Program-made: the position numbers and the translations under genes
Part shown: one piece after another, positions 26,929-35,549 of the stretch
Layout: each line of letters opens with the position of its first letter
Numbering within the stretch: position 1 is the stretch's first letter
The notes under the pieces: generated by a model
The model's database searches: none
Seen by the model: only the letters and a program-made list of their open reading frames with translations
Told to the model about the DNA's origin: nothing
DNA from: an uncultured Armatimonadota bacterium
GTDB taxonomy: Bacteria; Armatimonadota; Fimbriimonadia; Fimbriimonadales; Fimbriimonadaceae
Direction: 5' to 3'
DNA: 64,000 nt
NCBI GenBank assembly: GCA_903833215.1
Contig: CAILEM010000154.1
Span: 1-64,000, forward strand

Positions 26929-27881
26929 GTTTTGTAAGAACCGTTTGTGGCGATGTGTCGCCAGACACTTTGGGTATCTGCTACGCCCATGAACATGTCG
27001 TCATTCGTGGGCCGTTTGTTGAGCAGAACTTTCCTGACTTCCTACTTGAGGACTTCGACAAGATCTGTGAAGAACTGAATCACCTTCGGTCGCTCGGGGT
27101 TGGCACGATGATTGACGCGATGCCGATAGACTCCGGACGGTCAGCGGTGGACCTTGCCACGGTTTCGAGAAGGACGGGAATGGACGTTGTAGCGCCAACA
27201 GGACTGCACTTGCGTCTTTACTATCCAACCGATCACTGGTACGACACCATTGATGAGGATTCGCTCACGCAACGCTTAATCGACGAGATTGAACGGGAGA
27301 TCACCGACGACGGCGAACCCTCCGGTGTGAAAGCAGGCGTCATCAAGATTGCCGGTAGTCGCGATCAACTAACCGATCTTGAACGCAGGAACTTCCGGGC
27401 AGCGGGACGTGCTCAGGCAGTAACGGGGTGTCCCATCCTTACCCACACCGAACAGGGAACCGCTGCTCTTGAGCAGATTCAACTGTTGCGAGATGCTGGG
27501 GCCAACTTAGAGCACGTTGTGCTTTCCCATGTCGATCGAATCGCTGACGTCACCTACCACAAGGAGATCTTGAGCACGGGCGTTCGATTGGAATTTGATA
27601 GCGCGATGAGATACCCGGCGAACGCCAACGTGACCTTCGATCTGGTGATGGCACTTGCGCCAGAGTTTTCTGATTCGATCGTACTCGGGATGGATGCCGC
27701 ACGATTTTCCTATTGGTCCAGCTTCGGTGGTAAGCCTGGCCTTGATTTCTTAGTGACGCAATTTGCACCCAAACTTCGGGCAGAAGGGCTGGATGAGCAA
27801 CTCATCCAAAACCTGTTGGTGAATAACCCGGCCCAAGCCTACAGTTTTGATCGAAACAACGGAATGGAGAACAAGCAGTGA
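26925..27881 (+). CDS. Phosphotriesterase-family (COG1735) lactonase-like hydrolase
   Basis: 318 residues from a TTG at 26925 that overlaps the FAD-gene stop as TTGA, with GGGGG about 8 bases upstream. A much longer open frame from 26658 is mostly out-of-frame overlap and is not chosen. Metal-site motifs of the PTE fold are intact: ICYAHEHVVIRG (HxH), the VKAGVIKIAGS lysine, ILTHTEQG, VLSHVDRI and IVLGMDAAR. Members of COG1735 include hydrolases of phosphorylated furanose lactones, which fits an operon with dehydrogenases and a kinase. Activity on organophosphates would be incidental. Coupled to the next gene by a GTGA overlap. Confidence 0.85.
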   Translation: MSFVRTVCGDVSPDTLGICYAHEHVVIRGPFVEQNFPDFLLEDFDKICEELNHLRSLGVGTMIDAMPIDSGRSAVDLATVSRRTGMDVVAPTGLHLRLYYPTDHWYDTIDEDSLTQRLIDEIEREITDDGEPSGVKAGVIKIAGSRDQLTDLERRNFRAAGRAQAVTGCPILTHTEQGTAALEQIQLLRDAGANLEHVVLSHVDRIADVTYHKEILSTGVRLEFDSAMRYPANANVTFDLVMALAPEFSDSIVLGMDAARFSYWSSFGGKPGLDFLVTQFAPKLRAEGLDEQLIQNLLVNNPAQAYSFDRNNGMENKQ

Positions 27882-28705
27882 GTCGAATCATCGGAGCGCA
27901 AGCATTTCATTGGTCGCAGTATTACTACGACCTCAACAAGAACTATCGGGAAAACCTGGACGAGTTGTTCTCTACCATCAGCGGCGCAGGATTGAACGCA
28001 TGGGAAGACTCCACTGACTCTGAGGAATATGCTGAGCAGCTTGGGCTACTGCTAAGAAAACACGATCTGAAATTGCCTTCGATTTATGCCAACAGCACCT
28101 TGCACACCGATGAGTGGGAAGAATCCATTTCATCTGTGCTTCAGCAAGCAAAGTGGGCAAAGGCGTTGGGTGCATCGATTGTGGTTTCCAATCCAAACCC
28201 GATCAGTTGGAGTGATCCTGTCGATAAGACCGATGAGCAACTTCGAACACAGGCGCACGCACTCAATGTGTTGACCAAGGAACTCGACAGCCTTGGTATG
28301 ACGATGGCGTATCACACCCATGCTCCCGAAATGCGCCAGGGAGCGCGTGAGTTTCATCACATGCTCTTGGCTACCCGAGAGTCGGGAATGAAGTTCTGTC
28401 TCGACTTCCAGTGGTTGCACCGCGGAACAGGCAATAGCCAAGTCGCACTTGAGGACCTCATTGAGCTTTATGGTGACCGTGTCGTTACGACCCATATCCG
28501 GCAAACGAACAATGGGATTTGGAGCGAGTCTCTAAATGATGGGGACATCGACTATGGTCGATTGGTTTCGAAGCTCAACGTGCTCGGGTACGAGGGGCCT
28601 CTCATTATTGAGAACGCTCGTGAAGAGGGAACCACAATCGCTCCATCCATGCTTGCGGCGTACAGCGACAGCAAGATGTGGGTCGATTCGACGTTTTTGA
28701 AATGA
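27878..28705 (+). CDS. Sugar phosphate isomerase/epimerase-type TIM barrel
   Basis: 275 residues, GTG start overlapping the lactonase stop. It belongs to the AP-endonuclease-2/xylose-isomerase-like barrel fold, with likely metal ligands in MAYHTHAPEM, KFCLDFQWLHRG, VTTHIRQTN and LIIENAREEG. In levoglucosan and C-glycoside degradation, proteins of this fold act next to Gfo/Idh/MocA enzymes on 3-keto sugars. Here it precedes two such enzymes, which suggests the same kind of chemistry. That is inference from context. Confidence 0.85.
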   Translation: MSRIIGAQAFHWSQYYYDLNKNYRENLDELFSTISGAGLNAWEDSTDSEEYAEQLGLLLRKHDLKLPSIYANSTLHTDEWEESISSVLQQAKWAKALGASIVVSNPNPISWSDPVDKTDEQLRTQAHALNVLTKELDSLGMTMAYHTHAPEMRQGAREFHHMLLATRESGMKFCLDFQWLHRGTGNSQVALEDLIELYGDRVVTTHIRQTNNGIWSESLNDGDIDYGRLVSKLNVLGYEGPLIIENAREEGTTIAPSMLAAYSDSKMWVDSTFLK

Positions 28706-28726
28706 TCTTTTAGGCAGGTGACAACG

Positions 28727-29803
28727 ATGACAGGGCCTTGGAGAATAGCTGGAATCAATTTCGATCATATGCACATGGGAGACCTTCTCCGAATGGTGCG
28801 AGAACACCCGAACGCAGAGATCGTCGGGATTGCCGATGAGCAAATGGACCGTATGCGAGGCACGATGGCCGCGCTTGAGATTCCGGAATCTTGCGCGTTC
28901 GAGGATTTCGGGCGCTGCCTTGATCTCACAACTCCCGACGTCGTGATCTTATGTCCAGCCACAGCTTCGCACGGCGAGTGGACCGAAAAAGTTGCTCCCT
29001 ACGGAACTCATGTCTTTATTGAGAAGCCCTTTGCCGCGAGTTTGGCCGAAGCTGATCGCATGATCAACGCTATGGCTGCGACCGGCAAGCAGATGGTGAT
29101 CAATTGGCCTTTGAGATGGTATCCGTCTCACGTCACCGCTAAGAGATTAATTGATGAGGGACTCATTGGCGAGGTCATAGAGGTCCATTACTACGACGGC
29201 AATCGTGGCCCACTACGGCACGTCATGGACAAGATCGAAGTCCCCGAAAGCGATCCGGCCGTCAAGAGCAAGGCATGGTGGTACCAAAAGGCAGCGGGCG
29301 GAGGTTCCATGCTCGACTATCTAGGCTACGGCGTGACTCTCGGCACTTGGTATATGAACGGTAGGGCCCCTAACGAAGTTACCGCCGCTGTTGACAACCC
29401 AACTGGCTTGGAAGTCGACGAACACAGCATCACCATTTGCCATTACGACACCGGACTAAGCAAGTTCGAAACGCGATGGGGTGCCTTTACCGACCCTTGG
29501 AAGATGCAGCCCCAACCAAAGTGTGGATTTGTGCTTGTAGGCACCAAGGGAACGATCTCGTCTTATGACTACGAGCCGACGATTCGTGTCCAGACGTCAG
29601 CTCATCCAGAAGGCTATGAGGTCCCTGCCGATAACCTCACTTATCCGCAGCGGAACCCGATTGAGTATTTCTTAGACTGTATTGAGAGAGATGTGCTGGC
29701 GGAAGGACCGCTGTCTCCCACGATCGCCAGAATTGGGCAGCAGATTGTGGATACCGCGCGGGAGAGTGCTGCACAGAAGCGCACTCTTCCGCTGATTCAA
29801 TGA
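28727..29803 (+). CDS. Gfo/Idh/MocA-family oxidoreductase (atypical Rossmann loop)
   Basis: 358 residues from the ATG at 28727, preceded at a good distance by AGG; a GTG at 28718 is possible. The family EKP motif is present (THVFIEKPFA), as are INWPLRWYPSH and a substrate-domain DYLGYGVTL. The usual GxGxxG loop is replaced by WRIAGINFDHMHMGDL, so the cofactor loop is unusual. It probably oxidises a sugar hydroxyl with NAD(P). Start codon and spacing differ from the next paralogue, with which it shares low similarity. Confidence 0.85.
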   Translation: MTGPWRIAGINFDHMHMGDLLRMVREHPNAEIVGIADEQMDRMRGTMAALEIPESCAFEDFGRCLDLTTPDVVILCPATASHGEWTEKVAPYGTHVFIEKPFAASLAEADRMINAMAATGKQMVINWPLRWYPSHVTAKRLIDEGLIGEVIEVHYYDGNRGPLRHVMDKIEVPESDPAVKSKAWWYQKAAGGGSMLDYLGYGVTLGTWYMNGRAPNEVTAAVDNPTGLEVDEHSITICHYDTGLSKFETRWGAFTDPWKMQPQPKCGFVLVGTKGTISSYDYEPTIRVQTSAHPEGYEVPADNLTYPQRNPIEYFLDCIERDVLAEGPLSPTIARIGQQIVDTARESAAQKRTLPLIQ

Positions 29804-29830
29804 GGAGCATTCAATGAGGAGCATTCAATG
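29800..29830 (+). repeat. Duplicated 14-bp start region (two ATGAGGAGCATTCA copies)
   Basis: ATGAGGAGCATTCA occurs at 29800 and 29814, followed by the true ATG at 29828. The first copy overlaps the previous stop (ATGA). Each copy supplies a GAGGAG ribosome binding site, so the downstream gene has two tandem ones. ATGs at 29800 and 29814 open only very short frames. Confidence 0.85.
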
Positions 29831-30943
29831 GCTGAGAATAACTATGAAGTGAAGTCTGGTGATCAGGGCGGGACCGTTAGGGCACCCGAGATCGCTTACA
29901 AACCGCAAGACCCGGAAAAGTACAAGCCGAAGATCGGATTGATAGGATGCGGAGGCATCACTGAGTGGCACCTGAAGGCCTATAAGGCTGCTGGCTACGA
30001 CGTCGTAGCAATGTGCGACATGATGATCGAACGTGCCGAGCAAAGACGCTCGGCCTTTTATCCCAATGCCAAGGTCTTCACGGACTACCGAGCGCTTCTA
30101 GATCTGAAGGATGTCGATGTTGTGGACACCGCCACTCATCCAGAAGCCCGCGTCGAGGTCATCGAAGCAGCCCTCAATAGTGGCAAGCATGTACTCAGTC
30201 AAAAGCCATTTGTGACGGATCTGGATACCGGTGAACGTCTCGTGGCGCTTGCTGACAAAGTTGGCAGGAAACTTGCCGTCAACCAAAACGGCCGTTGGTC
30301 ACCCCACTTTAGCTATGTGCGTCAAGCCATCGCCCAGGGCGCGATCGGAGAAGTGATGGGAGCTCACTTGGATGTCCACTGGAATCACGACTGGGTTGCA
30401 GGCACACCATTCGATGAGATCTACCACGTCGTGTTGTACGATTTTGCGATTCACTGGTTCGACATCCTGTGCTGCTTCATGGGCGACAAGCAGCCTAGCC
30501 GCGTCTTTGCAAGTGTGGCAAGGGCAGTTGGCCAAACCGCGAAGCCACCATTGCTTGGTCAAGCGCTGGTGGAGTACGACGGCGCACAAGCAACTTTGGC
30601 CTTTGACGCATACACGAAGTACGGGACAAAGGATTCCGCTTACGTGACAGGTTCGAAAGGCACACTGTTTAGTACAGGCCCCGATTTAGCCCAGCACAAG
30701 GTGACCTTAACCACAGAAGCTGGGATGGCATCGCCAAAGCTCGAAGGATCTTGGTTCCCTGACGGCTTCCATGGCACGATGGGTGAATTACTTTGCGCCA
30801 TTGAGCAGGATCGGGAACCGAGTAATTCGGCGAAAAACAACCTCAAGTCGCTCGCCCTTTGCTTTGCTGCACTTCGAAGTGCCGAAACAGGACTACCTCA
30901 AATTCCCGGCGAAGTTCGCCGACTCTCTACAAAAAAACCTTAG
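29828..30943 (+). CDS. Gfo/Idh/MocA-family oxidoreductase
   Basis: 371 residues. The Rossmann loop KIGLIGCGGITEWH is canonical. The EKP motif has become HVLSQKPFV, keeping Lys and Pro. The substrate segment VLYDFAIHWFDIL contains the Asp/His expected at the active site. The extra N-terminal ~35 residues before the Rossmann fold are unstructured and rich in charged residues. With the preceding paralogue it forms a dehydrogenase pair, like LgdA/LgdB2 in levoglucosan degradation. Confidence 0.88.
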   Translation: MAENNYEVKSGDQGGTVRAPEIAYKPQDPEKYKPKIGLIGCGGITEWHLKAYKAAGYDVVAMCDMMIERAEQRRSAFYPNAKVFTDYRALLDLKDVDVVDTATHPEARVEVIEAALNSGKHVLSQKPFVTDLDTGERLVALADKVGRKLAVNQNGRWSPHFSYVRQAIAQGAIGEVMGAHLDVHWNHDWVAGTPFDEIYHVVLYDFAIHWFDILCCFMGDKQPSRVFASVARAVGQTAKPPLLGQALVEYDGAQATLAFDAYTKYGTKDSAYVTGSKGTLFSTGPDLAQHKVTLTTEAGMASPKLEGSWFPDGFHGTMGELLCAIEQDREPSNSAKNNLKSLALCFAALRSAETGLPQIPGEVRRLSTKKP

Positions 30944-30950
30944 GTAATAA

Positions 30951-33494
30951 ATGCTCACGATATCTGCTCTCGCGTTGCTTCTCGGTCAACAGGGGTGGTT
31001 CCCATTTGTTATTCCATGGAACGATGCGTCACACACAGTGACGGATATGTCCTACATGAATGTGTGTCCAGCCGGAAAGAACGGACGCATTGTGCCTCGT
31101 GATGGCCATTTTGTGGAACAGACAACCGGGAAGCGCGTGAGATTTCTCGCCGTGAATATGGTTGCCGCGGCGGCTTTCCCGAGTCATGCCGATGCCGACG
31201 CGACAGCCGCTCATTTAGCGAAGTTGGGTGTGAATCTCGTGCGCTTCCACCACCTTCAGAATCCGTGGGATGTTGAGGCCGGTGGCTCGATCTGGAAGAA
31301 AGGGCGTGTTTACATCGAACTCGATCCCGTTCAACTCGACAAGATGGACTACTTGTTCGCGGCGCTGAAGAAGCACGGAATCTACTCCAACATGAACCTG
31401 CAGACGACGCGAAGCTATCTGCCGGAAATGGGATTCCCGAAGTCGGTACTCGACCTTCCGTTTGAGATGGACAAACGCATCGATAAAGTAGACCGCCGCA
31501 TGATTGAACTCCAAAAAGAGTATGCGGCGAGTCTGCTGGGCCGAAAAAACCGGTATACGGGCCTGTTCTACAAGGAAGATCCTTCACTGGCATTCGTGGA
31601 GATCAATAACGAGAATTCCCTTGTAGGTTGGCCGGGTGAATCTGCAGCGGATACGTTCAACAACCTTCCCGAGCCGTTCCGTGGTGAAGTGATTGCCGCT
31701 TGGAACAAATGGCTCGTAAAGCGCTATGGTAGCGACGCCAGCTTGACCAAAGCGTGGTCAGCGGGTTACGAAAAGCTTGGAGACAGTATCTTTAAGCCAG
31801 GAGTTGCTTGGACAACTGAGAATCAGAGCAATGGCGATGTAAAGTTTGAATCACCAAATCCGGGTGAAACGAGGTCGCCTCGTGCATTTGAAGTGCCATC
31901 TTTGCGCGCAACTGTGAACAGCAACTCCGGACCAGATTGGAATGTGCAGATTCACGTCCCTGGCCTGACATACGAAGCAGGCCGCGCATACACTTTGAGA
32001 TTCCGCGCTAAGTGTTCAACACCGTCTTCGATGCTTGCCTCGGCTGTGCTCGATGAACCGGATTGGCACAATGTCGGATTAAGTCAGTCGGTTAAAGTTG
32101 GGCCGGCTTGGCGAGAGTATTCCGTGCCGTTCACCGCAACCGAGCCGCGTCCAGAACACAACCGAATTGGATTTACGATCGGCGCACTGCGTGGCGTTTT
32201 GGAAATTGAAGGCCTGACGGTTTTGCGAGGCATGGACCGTGGTCCGATTGTCGGAGGCACTTTGACGGCAGGCACGGTGCCACTTCCGCAAGCGGGGATC
32301 AAGACGAGGACCGAAGACTTCTACCGTTTCTTGACTGCGACTGAGACAGCATATGGAGACGAGATGCGAGCCTTCCTTAAGGGCAAGATGGGAATTCGCT
32401 CGAATCTTGTCGACACTCAAGTTGCTTGGGGGGGCATCACATCTGTAGTCAGAGAAAGGGCCTCGGAGTATGCCGACAATCACGCTTACTGGCAACATCC
32501 AAACTTCCCAGGCAAGGCTTGGGACACTAACAACTGGACCATCGCCAATACACCCATGGTCGATGCGATGTTGACTCATACCGATGAGCTATCCAATTTG
32601 GCTAAATTCCGCTTTGCTGGGAAGCCGTATACCATCAGCGAATATAACCATCCAGCTCCAAGTGACTATCGCGTCGAAATGATGCCGCTATTGGCTTCTG
32701 TTGCCGCGCTTCAGGATTGGGATGGCTTCTATTTGTTCGAATACGGTGTCTTTGGTACAGGTCGAAAGAATGATCAGATGGGAGGATTCTTTGACGTTGG
32801 AGCTGACCCTGTGCGGGCAGGATTCATGCCAAGTGCGGCGATGATCTTTCGGACGGGTGACGTATCGCCGCTTCCAGGTCATATACAAGTGCCAGTGCCG
32901 GCAGATAGAGCTGCATCGATGTCGGTGAGTCCATGGGCTGGTCGAACCGTCGATATCCTCAACCGCAAACTATCGATCTCCGGGGACGCTGTGTCTTCCA
33001 TGAATTTGGCCAAACAAGACCAAAGAGCCTCAGTTGTCAACACATCGCACGGTGCCGTCTTCAAACTGGTGGATCCCAGAGCTTACGCGTGTGTTGGAGC
33101 GGTTTCCAATCAGACCGTTCACCTTCAGGCAGGTGGCTCAGCCGCCGACATTACGCTCAAATTTGGAGAGTTTGGCCGCGGATTTGCAGCGGCGACCTGG
33201 ACCAAGACTTCGAAAGGGACCTATCTGCTCACTTTGGCAAGTCGTGCGGAGAACCAAGGCATTGAATGGAATGCCAACCGGACGAGTATCGGAGCGAATT
33301 GGGGCCATGGCCCCGTTCTGGCCGAGGGTGTCCCGTGTGAAATCGAAATCAAAGGTGTTCAAATACATCATGTATGGGCACTCGAACCAACCGGCAAAAT
33401 CCTTAATGAAGTGCCGTGTGAAGTTCGCTCTGGAGCCTGTTTCGTAAGGCTAGGGGCAGATCAGCGAACGATTTGGTACGAATTCTCCAAATAG
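30951..33494 (+). CDS. Secreted glycoside hydrolase (clan-A type) with CBM4/9-like domain
   Basis: 847 residues, short N-terminal hydrophobic signal (MLTISALALLLGQQG). An N-terminal TIM barrel reads VRFLAVNMVAAAAFPSHADA, LGVNLVRFHHLQNPWD, and SLAFVEINNENSLVGWPG, where NEN holds the likely acid/base Glu. A CBM4/9-like jelly roll is inserted at about residues 295-425 (NVQIHVPGLTYEAGRAYTLR). The barrel then resumes with YTISEYNHPAPSDYR, whose Glu is a candidate nucleophile, and a beta-rich C-terminus follows. The architecture resembles GH5/GH39/GH42-like enzymes; the family is not assignable by eye. Last gene of the operon, seven bases after the second dehydrogenase. Confidence 0.82.
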   Translation: MLTISALALLLGQQGWFPFVIPWNDASHTVTDMSYMNVCPAGKNGRIVPRDGHFVEQTTGKRVRFLAVNMVAAAAFPSHADADATAAHLAKLGVNLVRFHHLQNPWDVEAGGSIWKKGRVYIELDPVQLDKMDYLFAALKKHGIYSNMNLQTTRSYLPEMGFPKSVLDLPFEMDKRIDKVDRRMIELQKEYAASLLGRKNRYTGLFYKEDPSLAFVEINNENSLVGWPGESAADTFNNLPEPFRGEVIAAWNKWLVKRYGSDASLTKAWSAGYEKLGDSIFKPGVAWTTENQSNGDVKFESPNPGETRSPRAFEVPSLRATVNSNSGPDWNVQIHVPGLTYEAGRAYTLRFRAKCSTPSSMLASAVLDEPDWHNVGLSQSVKVGPAWREYSVPFTATEPRPEHNRIGFTIGALRGVLEIEGLTVLRGMDRGPIVGGTLTAGTVPLPQAGIKTRTEDFYRFLTATETAYGDEMRAFLKGKMGIRSNLVDTQVAWGGITSVVRERASEYADNHAYWQHPNFPGKAWDTNNWTIANTPMVDAMLTHTDELSNLAKFRFAGKPYTISEYNHPAPSDYRVEMMPLLASVAALQDWDGFYLFEYGVFGTGRKNDQMGGFFDVGADPVRAGFMPSAAMIFRTGDVSPLPGHIQVPVPADRAASMSVSPWAGRTVDILNRKLSISGDAVSSMNLAKQDQRASVVNTSHGAVFKLVDPRAYACVGAVSNQTVHLQAGGSAADITLKFGEFGRGFAAATWTKTSKGTYLLTLASRAENQGIEWNANRTSIGANWGHGPVLAEGVPCEIEIKGVQIHHVWALEPTGKILNEVPCEVRSGACFVRLGADQRTIWYEFSK

Positions 33495-33552
33495 TGTTCG
33501 CAGCAGCAACCATCGGCCTGTATGCGAAGAATTGCGAAGATTTTGATTGGGT

Positions 33553-33582
33553 TTGGTGAATTCCTTAATCCTCTCTTATAAT
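33553..33582 (+). promoter_or_regulatory. Sigma-70-like promoter of the pseudopilin gene
   Basis: A perfect TATAAT at 33577-33582 has TTGGTG 18 bases upstream (33553-33558), which matches -35 TTGACA only partly. It lies ~55 bases before the pseudopilin ATG, in an AT-richer stretch than its surroundings. Confidence 0.5.
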
Positions 33583-33635
33583 TCGCCAAGCCAAAAATAT
33601 TTGGTGGATCTCCAATTCTTCCTTCCGGAGTTAAT

Positions 33636-34520
33636 ATGAAAAAAGCCTTTACGCTTATTGAATTGCTGGTGGTTATTGCCATTATCGCTATCCTCGCTGC
33701 TATCCTCTTCCCAGTTTTTGCTCAGGCGAAATTGGCTGCCAAGAAAGCTTCTTCTCTCAGTAACGTGAAAGAAATCGGCCTCGCTGAGATCATGTATCAG
33801 GGCGACTCTGACGACTACTTCATGCTCGGCAACAATGGTAACGACGCACTCGGTACTTCGCTTGCTGCCCAGCTACAGGCTGGCACAGCTCAGAACTGGC
33901 CATTGATCGTTCAGCCATACCTCAAGAACTACGGCATCCTGCTTGACCCAGGCGTAGGCGATCCAGACGGCTTCTTTGTCGGTGGCCAGAGCACAGATCC
34001 AGCCGCTCGAAACGGTTTCTACAACCAGGAGCGATTTGTATCTTACGGATACAACTACATGTTCCTGTCCCCTTGGTATGACTGTGTTAGCTCGCTCGGA
34101 CGATCTTCGTCACAAGCTGCGGCACCTGCCGACACGGTAATGTTCACGACTTCACAGTCGTTCACAACCGCTCCAAATCGCGGTTACTATCAAGCCAACC
34201 CTCCTGGTGCATGGCCAATCACTGCTCCAGCACCTTACGCCTGTATCCGATGGGACGGCACGAAGGGATCGGGTAACTGGTCTGCCAACAACGGTTCGGT
34301 TGGAAAGATCACATCTAGCACCCGTGCAGTCAAGCCATACGGCGGAGCAAACGTTTGCTGGGTTGACGGCCACGCCAAGTTCACCAACGATGGTGCTCTC
34401 GCAGCTGGTACGGACTACGGTTCTGCAACGTACAGCAACTCCAGTGATGGCGCTGTCGTTACTGACGTTAAGAAGTACAAGTGGTCTCTCGACGGTACAC
34501 TCAACGACCTCAGCTTCTAA
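33636..34520 (+). CDS. Pseudopilin-like protein (DUF1559-type)
   Basis: 294 residues: [20 protein letters not shown], then [13 protein letters not shown], and a globular domain ending with [14 protein letters not shown], the DGHxKF end typical of DUF1559-like pseudopilins. A clear promoter with TATAAT precedes it. It shares the leader almost exactly with the genes at 20217 and 41414. Six bases after its stop lies a small lipoprotein gene, and the same order recurs at 41151-42292. Codon use looks like that of a highly expressed gene (many Lys and Glu codons of one type), but this was judged by eye only. Confidence 0.9.
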   Translation: MKKAFTLIELLVVIAIIAILAAILFPVFAQAKLAAKKASSLSNVKEIGLAEIMYQGDSDDYFMLGNNGNDALGTSLAAQLQAGTAQNWPLIVQPYLKNYGILLDPGVGDPDGFFVGGQSTDPAARNGFYNQERFVSYGYNYMFLSPWYDCVSSLGRSSSQAAAPADTVMFTTSQSFTTAPNRGYYQANPPGAWPITAPAPYACIRWDGTKGSGNWSANNGSVGKITSSTRAVKPYGGANVCWVDGHAKFTNDGALAAGTDYGSATYSNSSDGAVVTDVKKYKWSLDGTLNDLSF

Positions 34521-34526
34521 GCAAAT

Positions 34527-34766
34527 ATGAATAAGCGAAACCTATTGATTGCAGCGGTATTTGGCATCTTTGCTTTGCAGGGGTGCCAACCAGACACAGG
34601 AACTGCAAACACCACGAAAGTGGATGCGGTGCAGGCTGCAAAAACCCAGTCTGGTCAGGGTGGATCTAAAGCCGCTCGTGGCGGCGGAGTCGCTGATGAG
34701 CCCGCGATGGGCCCGATTGACAAAAATGCGAAGCCTGTTGGGGCTGGTGCCAAGTCTGGTGGCTAG
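34527..34766 (+). CDS. Small lipoprotein paired with a pseudopilin
   Basis: 79 residues. MNKRNLLIAAVFGIFALQGC is a lipoprotein signal with lipobox LQGC (Cys 20). The rest is low-complexity Gly/Ala/Lys/Ser, with no fold. Starts six bases after the pseudopilin stop, is probably co-transcribed, and is closed by the terminator at 34791. Function unknown. Confidence 0.7.
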   Translation: MNKRNLLIAAVFGIFALQGCQPDTGTANTTKVDAVQAAKTQSGQGGSKAARGGGVADEPAMGPIDKNAKPVGAGAKSGG

Positions 34767-34790
34767 GTTAGCCTAGTTCACACTCAATAT

Positions 34791-34830
34791 AAGGCCGAAT
34801 CCGTATACTAGGATTCGGCCTTGTTTTTTG
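34791..34830 (+). terminator. Rho-independent terminator
   Basis: AAGGCCGAATCC pairs with GGATTCGGCCTT around the eight-base loop GTATACTA, followed by GTTTTTTG. Ends the pseudopilin-lipoprotein transcript. Confidence 0.95.
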
Positions 34831-34851
34831 TGCTTTGAGGTATTTCGAGTC

Positions 34852-35328
34852 ATGAAGATGCGTGTTTCCTTTTTTCTGGTATGTCTGTTAGTCGTTAGCC
34901 TTGCTGCTGCCCTCCAAGGAAGAAGGAGGAGTGGGCCAAAAGTGAACCTTTGCCCGTTCTTCAGGCTGTCCGCTACAGCAGGCTTTGATGTCATTAAGGC
35001 AGACAAAGCGATATTTAACGAGATGCAGGGGTTGACGGTTTCCGTCGGGTCTGAAACGATCCCACAGTTTAAGCACCCACAAGTCGCTATCCAAATGGAG
35101 TACGGCTATAAGAAGGGCGGAATCTCAATGGTCTATGAGACGCTCAAGGCCCCCGGGACGACCGCAAAAGCAGTGTTTGAAAAGATTATTGAGAGCAGAA
35201 TCTTCCGGGATCACCAGTACAAGTCAACTTGGTCGATCGTTCCCGTAGAAGACAAGAAGTTGTTCATCATGGTCTCGGGAACGACGCCCGAAGTGCGAGA
35301 CGCAATGGTCAAGGCACTAAAGCATTAA
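34852..35328 (+). CDS. Small secreted protein, unknown function
   Basis: 158 residues from the ATG at 34852, which gives the signal peptide MKMRVSFFLVCLLVVSLAAA; the frame is also open from 34828. The mature part is an alpha/beta-looking domain (TVSVGSETIPQFKHPQVAIQ, STWSIVPVEDKKLFIMVSG, EVRDAMVKALKH) that I do not recognise. It lies between two strong terminators, so it has its own transcript. The start region overlaps the tail of the terminator at 34791-34830. Confidence 0.6.
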   Translation: MKMRVSFFLVCLLVVSLAAALQGRRRSGPKVNLCPFFRLSATAGFDVIKADKAIFNEMQGLTVSVGSETIPQFKHPQVAIQMEYGYKKGGISMVYETLKAPGTTAKAVFEKIIESRIFRDHQYKSTWSIVPVEDKKLFIMVSGTTPEVRDAMVKALKH

Positions 35329-35352
35329 AACACTTTCAGTGTCACCTGATGG

Positions 35353-35390
35353 CCCGCCATCCGACTTTTTCTCGGATGGCGGGTCTTTTT
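35353..35390 (+). terminator. Rho-independent terminator
   Basis: CCCGCCATCCGA pairs with TCGGATGGCGGG around CTTTTTC, followed by TCTTTTT. Located ~25 bases after the stop at 35328. The ~160 bases from here to 35549 contain a short open minus frame (35317-35523) that I do not accept as a gene. Confidence 0.95.
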
Positions 35391-35549
35391 GATTTGCCCA
35401 CTCTTTTGAAATAAGTTCCGTGAACCCAGGTTTTCCTTTTTTGAGCATCTCCTCAAAGTGAATAGGCTCAATACCTAGGCATCCATGTCCGTGGCAGGGC
35501 AGCCTTTCGATCTCCAGAGCCACACGGGCGTTGAAGGCGATGGGGGAGA

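Noticed and set aside
35317-35523. 68-residue minus frame after the Gfo/Idh/MocA gene
   Set aside because: It runs through both arms of a plus-strand terminator, has a GTG start without a ribosome binding site and no recognisable motif.
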